A model generated the notes under the pieces. That model was not told where the DNA came from and searched no databases. It was given only the letters and a program-made list of their open reading frames with translations. DNA of 8,107 bases from an uncultured Clostridia bacterium (lineage in GTDB: Bacteria > Bacillota > Clostridia > Oscillospirales > Oscillospiraceae), in NCBI GenBank assembly GCA_946006895.1, contig CAMFZO010000055.1, forward strand, positions 1 through 8,107, read 5' to 3'. This document shows positions 4,701-8,107 of this stretch, one piece after another. Made by a program: the position numbers and the translations under genes. Each line of letters opens with the position of its first letter. The stretch's first letter is position 1.

Positions 4701-6005
4701 ATGAAATTTCACTGTTTTACCCTGGGCTGCAAGGTCAACCAGTATGAGACTCAGGCCATGGAGCAGCAGCTCGTCGGTCTGGGCCACGAGCCGTCTGCGG
4801 AGGCCGACAGCGATGTCCTCATCGTCAACACCTGCACCGTCACCGCCGTCGCTGACCGCAAAAACCGCACCCTCCTGCACCGTCTGCGCCGCGAGCATCC
4901 CGACGCCCTGCTGGGTGTGTGCGGCTGCTACTCCCAGATCAGCCCGGAGGAAGCCGCCAAGACTGGTGCCGACGTGGTCTCCGGCAGCGGCGGCCGGGAG
5001 GAATTTCTGCAGCGTCTGCTGGCCCTCTGGCGGGAAAAGGAGGCGGGCGGCGTGTGCCGTCAGGACGTTGCCGTCGACAACGCCCTGCAGCGCCGGACCT
5101 TTGAATGTCTGCCTGCCGGCGGGATGCGGGAACGTACCCGCGCCATGCTGAAGGTCCAGGACGGCTGCAACAATTTCTGCTCCTACTGCATCATCCCCTA
5201 TGCCCGCGGCCCCGTGCGCTCCGAGTCCCTCGACCGGGCCGTTGCCCAGACCCGGGAGCTGGCGGAGGCCGGATACCGGGAGGTGGTGGTGACGGGTATC
5301 GAGATCGCCTCCTGGGGCTGGGACTTAAAGGACGGCAGCGGCTTTGCCGATCTGGCGGAGGCCGTCTGCGCCGCCGCCGGGACCATGCGCGTCCGCCTCG
5401 GCTCCCTGGAGCCTCGGGTCGTGGACGAGGATTTCTGCCGGCGGCTGTCGGCCTTTGACAATTTCTGCCCCCAGTTTCATCTGAGCCTGCAAAGCGGCAG
5501 CGATACCGTTTTGCGGCGGATGCGCCGGAAATACGACACGGCCCGGTATCTGCAAAGCGTCCGGCTGCTTCGGCAGTGGTTCCCCGGCTGCTCCGTGACC
5601 ACGGATCTCATCGTGGGCTTCCCCGGTGAAACGGAGGCGGAGTTGGAGGAATCCCTGGCCTTTGCGCGGGAATGTGGCTTTGCCGCCATGCACGTCTTCC
5701 CCTATTCCCGCCGTCCGGGAACCCCTGCCGACGCCATGCCCAATCAGGTCCCCAAGACGGTGAAAACGGAACGTGCCGCCAGGGCCTCCGCAGTGGCGGA
5801 GGAGCTGCGGCGGCAGTATGACACGGCCCTCCTCGGCTCCGTCCAGGAGGTCCTCTTTGAGCAGACGGAGGACGGCTTCTTCACCGGCCACGCCAAAAAC
5901 TACGTCAAGGTCTACGCCCGCGGCGATGGTTTGCATAATATTGTGAAGCAGGTGCGCATCACCGCCCTGCGGAACGACGGCGTAGAGGGCGAGCTTCTTC
6001 CATAA
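4701..6005 (+). CDS. mtaB: tRNA (N6-L-threonylcarbamoyladenosine(37)-C2)-methylthiotransferase MtaB
   Basis: A radical-SAM enzyme with two iron-sulfur clusters that adds a methylthio group to t6A37 of tRNAs reading ANN codons. In the 434 residues, the N-terminal methylthiotransferase domain holds cluster cysteines C10 (LGCKVN), C45 (VNTCTVT) and C76 (CGCYSQ). The radical-SAM motif C156-NNF-C160-SY-C163 follows, and a TRAM RNA-binding domain covers roughly 375-434. The opening FHCFTLGCKVNQYET and a length near 430 match MtaB (YqeV) rather than MiaB or RimO. The start ATG 4701 has GGAG (4691-4694) six bases upstream; the upstream ATG 4668 would add 11 residues not seen in the family. Divergent from the HPr-like gene. 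No standard promoter is clear, although TATACT at 4619-4624 could serve. The stop is 11 bases before a strong hairpin terminator. Confidence 0.95.
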   Translation: MKFHCFTLGCKVNQYETQAMEQQLVGLGHEPSAEADSDVLIVNTCTVTAVADRKNRTLLHRLRREHPDALLGVCGCYSQISPEEAAKTGADVVSGSGGREEFLQRLLALWREKEAGGVCRQDVAVDNALQRRTFECLPAGGMRERTRAMLKVQDGCNNFCSYCIIPYARGPVRSESLDRAVAQTRELAEAGYREVVVTGIEIASWGWDLKDGSGFADLAEAVCAAAGTMRVRLGSLEPRVVDEDFCRRLSAFDNFCPQFHLSLQSGSDTVLRRMRRKYDTARYLQSVRLLRQWFPGCSVTTDLIVGFPGETEAELEESLAFARECGFAAMHVFPYSRRPGTPADAMPNQVPKTVKTERAARASAVAEELRRQYDTALLGSVQEVLFEQTEDGFFTGHAKNYVKVYARGDGLHNIVKQVRITALRNDGVEGELLP

Positions 6006-6016
6006 ACGAAAAAACA

Positions 6017-6058
6017 CGCGCTGCAAAACGGATGTTTCGTTTTGCAGCGCGGTTTATT
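6017..6058. terminator. Bidirectional intrinsic terminator between mtaB and the glycosyltransferase gene
   Basis: A perfect 14-pair stem, CGCGCTGCAAAACG (6017-6030) with CGTTTTGCAGCGCG (6038-6051), around a seven-base loop. On the plus strand it is followed by GTTTATT, a modest T tract. On the minus strand it is followed by TGTTTTTTCG, a better one. It lies between the stop codons of two convergent genes and closely resembles the terminator at 2976-3017. Confidence 0.88.
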
Positions 6059-6059
6059 G

Positions 6060-6980
6060 TCATTCTTTTTCGCCGCAGGTGTCGGCGATGATATAGCGGG
6101 GGCGGTCCTTGATCTCCTCATAGATATTTCCCACGTAGTAGCCGATGATCCCCAGGCTGATCATGATGAGGCTGCCCAAAAACAGCAGCAGGATGATGAC
6201 CGTGGTAAAGCCGCCCAGAGCCGTGCCTGCGATCTTCTGCGCCAGGGCGATAATGCCCAGCACCACCGAGATCAGCAGGGTGAGCACGCCGAAGACCGTC
6301 ACCAGATGCAGCGGCATGGCGGTAAAGGCGGTGATATTGGAGACGGCGTATTTCATCAGGGACCAGGTGGACCATTTGGACTCGCCGGCGGTGCGTTCAC
6401 GGACCTCATAGGACACCTCCGTGGTCCGGAAGCCCACCCAGGAGGACAGAGCGCGGAAGAAGGCCCGTTTTTCCCGCATGGTCAGAATCACATTGACGGC
6501 CTTGCGGTCCAGGAGCTTGAAATCCGAGGCTCTGGACATATCGATCCCGGTGGCGCGGCTGATGATGGCGTAGAAGGTTTTAGCGGCAAAGCGGTGCATG
6601 ACGCTCTCCTTGCCCCGGTCGGACTTCACGCCCTCGACGACCTCAAAGCCCTGCTCCCACAGGCGATACATCTCCACCAGCTTCTCTGGCGGATGCTGCA
6701 GGTCGCAGTCGATGACCGCCACGCAGTCTCCCCTGGCCTTGCTCAGACCGGCAAAGATCGCCGCCTCCTTGCCGAAATTGCGGGAAAAATGCACGCCGCG
6801 CACGGCCGGGACCGACGCGGCCGCCTCCCGGATCCTCTGCCAGGTGGCGTCCCTGGAGCCGTCGTCCACAAACAGCAGCTCGTGGTCGATGCCCTCAGCC
6901 GCCAGGATCTCATGGACGGTCCTGGCTGCGACAGGCACCATTTCCTCCTCGTTATAGGACGGAAGCACTACAGACAGCAT
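6060..6980 (-). CDS. Family 2 glycosyltransferase, GtrB/DPM1-like polyprenyl-phosphate type
   Basis: Enzymes of this kind move a sugar from a nucleotide donor to undecaprenyl phosphate on the inner face of the membrane, for use in wall, lipid or polysaccharide decoration. The 306 residues open with LSVVLPSYNEEE, then FVDDGSRD (37-44), the metal-binding DCD (91-93) followed by LQHPPEK, and AGESKWS (198-204). All are typical of GT2 proteins of the GtrB, YkoT and DPM1 group. Two membrane helices lie at about 226-249 and 257-283, followed by a short cytoplasmic tail, as in GtrB. The start ATG (6980-6978) follows TGGAGGTG (6994-6987); an upstream GTG at 6998 would overlap the region before that SD. 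It is convergent with mtaB and divergent from the asparaginase gene. The sugar and acceptor cannot be told from sequence. Confidence 0.9.
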   Translation of the reverse strand: MLSVVLPSYNEEEMVPVAARTVHEILAAEGIDHELLFVDDGSRDATWQRIREAAASVPAVRGVHFSRNFGKEAAIFAGLSKARGDCVAVIDCDLQHPPEKLVEMYRLWEQGFEVVEGVKSDRGKESVMHRFAAKTFYAIISRATGIDMSRASDFKLLDRKAVNVILTMREKRAFFRALSSWVGFRTTEVSYEVRERTAGESKWSTWSLMKYAVSNITAFTAMPLHLVTVFGVLTLLISVVLGIIALAQKIAGTALGGFTTVIILLLFLGSLIMISLGIIGYYVGNIYEEIKDRPRYIIADTCGEKE

Positions 6981-7006
6981 GGTGAACACCTCCAACACTT
7001 TCCTCT

Positions 7007-7035
7007 ATTTTATTTCCACTTCCCGGGTTTGTCAA
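7007..7035 (-). promoter_or_regulatory. Promoter of the glycosyltransferase gene
   Basis: On the minus strand a perfect TTGACA (7035-7030) and TAAAAT (7012-7007) are spaced by 17 bases. The start falls near 7000, giving a leader of only about 20 bases that holds the SD. Confidence 0.82.
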
Positions 7036-7044
7036 CCTTTTGCG

Positions 7045-7073
7045 TTGTCCTTCCGCCGGAATTGTGATATACT
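7045..7073 (+). promoter_or_regulatory. Promoter of the asparaginase gene
   Basis: TTGTCC (7045-7050) and TATACT (7068-7073) are spaced by 17 bases, with TG at 7065-7066 as an extended -10. Transcription would start near 7080, right at the AAAGGAG site. Its -35 lies nine bases from the -35 of the divergent glycosyltransferase promoter. Confidence 0.75.
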
Positions 7074-7097
7074 ATGGGAAAAGGAGCGTGTGTTGCA

Positions 7098-8105
7098 TTG
7101 AAAAAAGTTCTCATGCTGGGCACCGGAGGCACCATCGCCTCGGAAAAGACCCAAAGCGGTCTGACCCCCGCCCTGACGACGCAGCAGTTGGTGGCAAAGG
7201 TGCCGGAGATCACCGAGCTGTGCGACGTGACCTGTACGCAGCTTTTCTCCATCGACTCCACCAATATCACCCCGGCCCACTGGCTGACCATCGCCAAAGC
7301 CATCCGCGACAATTTCAGCAAATACGACGGCTTTGTCATCGCCCACGGCACCGACACCATGGCCTACACCGCCGCCGCACTGTCCTACCTCATCCAGTAT
7401 TCCCCCAAGCCCATCATCCTGACCGGCGCCCAAAAGCCCATCCTCTTTGAGAACACCGACTCGAAAACCAACCTGTTGGATGCCTTTCGGGTGGCCGTTT
7501 CCGACCTGTGCGGCGTGGTCATCGTCTTTAACGGGCGGGTGATCCTGGGTACCCGCGCCCGCAAGACCCACACCACCAGCCTTCAGGCCTTTTCCAGCAT
7601 CAATTATCCGTCCCTGGCGGTGCTGCAAAACGGTTTTTTGATGGAATACATCCGCCCCACCTCTTTGCCCACGCCCATTTTTTACCACAAGATCAACGAG
7701 CATGTGGGCCTGATGAAGATGATCCCCGGCGCGGACTGCGGACTGCTGTCTTACCTTTTGGAGCACAACGACGCGGTGATCGTGGAGAGCTACGGCGTCG
7801 GCGGTCTGCCCTCCTATCAGGGAAGCGGCTTTTTTGATGTCATCAAAAACGGCATCGAGCAGGGCAAGACCATCGTCATGACCACCCAGGTGCAAAACGA
7901 GGGCAGCAATCTGGCGGTCTACGACGTGGGCTTCCACCTGAAAAACGACCTGCACCTGCTGGAGGCATACGACATGACCACGGAGGCCGCTGTGGCCAAG
8001 CTCATGTGGATCCTGGGCCAGACCGACGATCCGACGGAGGTGCGCCGCCTGTTCTGCACGCCGGTCTCTCACGACCTGCTCTATCTGAAGGAGGAGGAGC
8101 GGTGA
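7098..8105 (+). CDS. ansA: L-asparaginase, type I (cytoplasmic)
   Basis: Hydrolyses L-asparagine to aspartate and ammonia. The 335 residues show both family signatures. The N-terminal LGTGGTIAS carries the nucleophile Thr12. HGTDTMAYTAAAL carries Thr85 and Asp86, which act with Lys156 (RKTHTT) as the second catalytic triad. DST (53-55) matches the substrate-binding Asp-Ser segment. There is no signal peptide and the length fits the cytoplasmic AnsA group rather than the periplasmic AnsB group. I chose the TTG at 7098: AGGAG (7082-7086) lies eleven bases upstream and the protein then begins MKKVLMLGTGG. The ATG at 7074 lies before the SD and touches the -10, so it cannot be the start if the promoter call is right. 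Glutamyl-tRNA(Gln) amidotransferase subunit D shares the fold but carries an additional N-terminal domain. The stop overlaps a possible next start. Confidence 0.93.
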   Translation: MKKVLMLGTGGTIASEKTQSGLTPALTTQQLVAKVPEITELCDVTCTQLFSIDSTNITPAHWLTIAKAIRDNFSKYDGFVIAHGTDTMAYTAAALSYLIQYSPKPIILTGAQKPILFENTDSKTNLLDAFRVAVSDLCGVVIVFNGRVILGTRARKTHTTSLQAFSSINYPSLAVLQNGFLMEYIRPTSLPTPIFYHKINEHVGLMKMIPGADCGLLSYLLEHNDAVIVESYGVGGLPSYQGSGFFDVIKNGIEQGKTIVMTTQVQNEGSNLAVYDVGFHLKNDLHLLEAYDMTTEAAVAKLMWILGQTDDPTEVRRLFCTPVSHDLLYLKEEER

Positions 8106-8107
8106 AC
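8102..8107 (+). CDS. Possible start of a downstream gene, cut by the window end
   Basis: GTG at 8102-8104 overlaps the asparaginase TGA (8103-8105) as GTGA. It lies about seven bases after a strong purine-rich AAGGAGGAGGAG site (8088-8099). Such overlaps are typical of coupled operon genes. Only two codons are visible, and the SD-like run also encodes the KEEE tail of the asparaginase, so this is tentative and no product can be named. Confidence 0.3.

Noticed and set aside
6042..7067. 341-codon plus-strand frame
   Set aside because: Antisense to the glycosyltransferase; starts inside a terminator stem and reads through the divergent promoters.
7032..8072. 346-codon minus-strand frame
   Set aside because: Antisense shadow of asparaginase with His/Gly/Gln-rich composition.

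Overview
This is a high-GC window with compact genes, strong Shine-Dalgarno (SD) sequences and some TTG starts. It carries a Gram-positive-type tyrosine-kinase exopolysaccharide module, a DacF-type carboxypeptidase and an MtaB-type tRNA enzyme. Together these suggest a Clostridia-class Firmicute, plausibly a gut Oscillospirales; that is inference from gene types and style, not a marker-gene assignment. The first 46 bases are not biological: they are an Illumina Nextera i5-side adapter (end of the P5 sequence, an 8-base index, the Read 1 sequence and the transposon mosaic end). Position 47 is therefore the end of a library insert or contig, and the first gene is cut there.

Layout. (1) 47-425 (-): N-terminal part of a 6-phosphofructokinase of the probable pyrophosphate-dependent type. 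(2) 682-2836 (+): a three-gene operon of Wzz/CpsC-like membrane adaptor, CpsD-like tyrosine kinase and CpsB-like PHP phosphatase. It has its own extended -10 promoter and ends at a strong hairpin terminator after a palindrome-rich spacer. (3) 3020-4165 (-): a secreted D-Ala-D-Ala carboxypeptidase whose ribosome-binding site lies inside a long inverted repeat. (4) 4296-4517 (-): a small HPr-like protein lacking both classical phosphorylation sites, behind a strong promoter with unusual repeats. (5) 4701-6005 (+): MtaB, a tRNA methylthiotransferase. (6) 6060-6980 (-): a membrane-anchored family 2 glycosyltransferase of the polyprenyl-phosphate type. (7) 7098-8105 (+): a cytoplasmic-type L-asparaginase, divergent from the glycosyltransferase across a compact double promoter. 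A further gene may start at 8102.

How the genes relate. The Wzz-kinase-phosphatase trio is a complete phosphotyrosine switch of the kind that controls capsule or exopolysaccharide chain length, but no polysaccharide synthesis genes adjoin it. The carboxypeptidase and the polyprenyl-phosphate glycosyltransferase give the middle of the window a cell-envelope flavour. Phosphofructokinase, MtaB and asparaginase are housekeeping or metabolic. Both convergent gene pairs are closed by related hairpin terminators.

I see no convincing new multi-gene system. The most interesting signals are small: the HPr-like protein without its phospho-acceptor residues, the repeat arrangement at its promoter, the SD-sequestering hairpin before dacF, the palindromic spacer at 2837-2975, and the pair of covarying terminators. 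No rRNA, tRNA, CRISPR array or intact insertion sequence was recognised.
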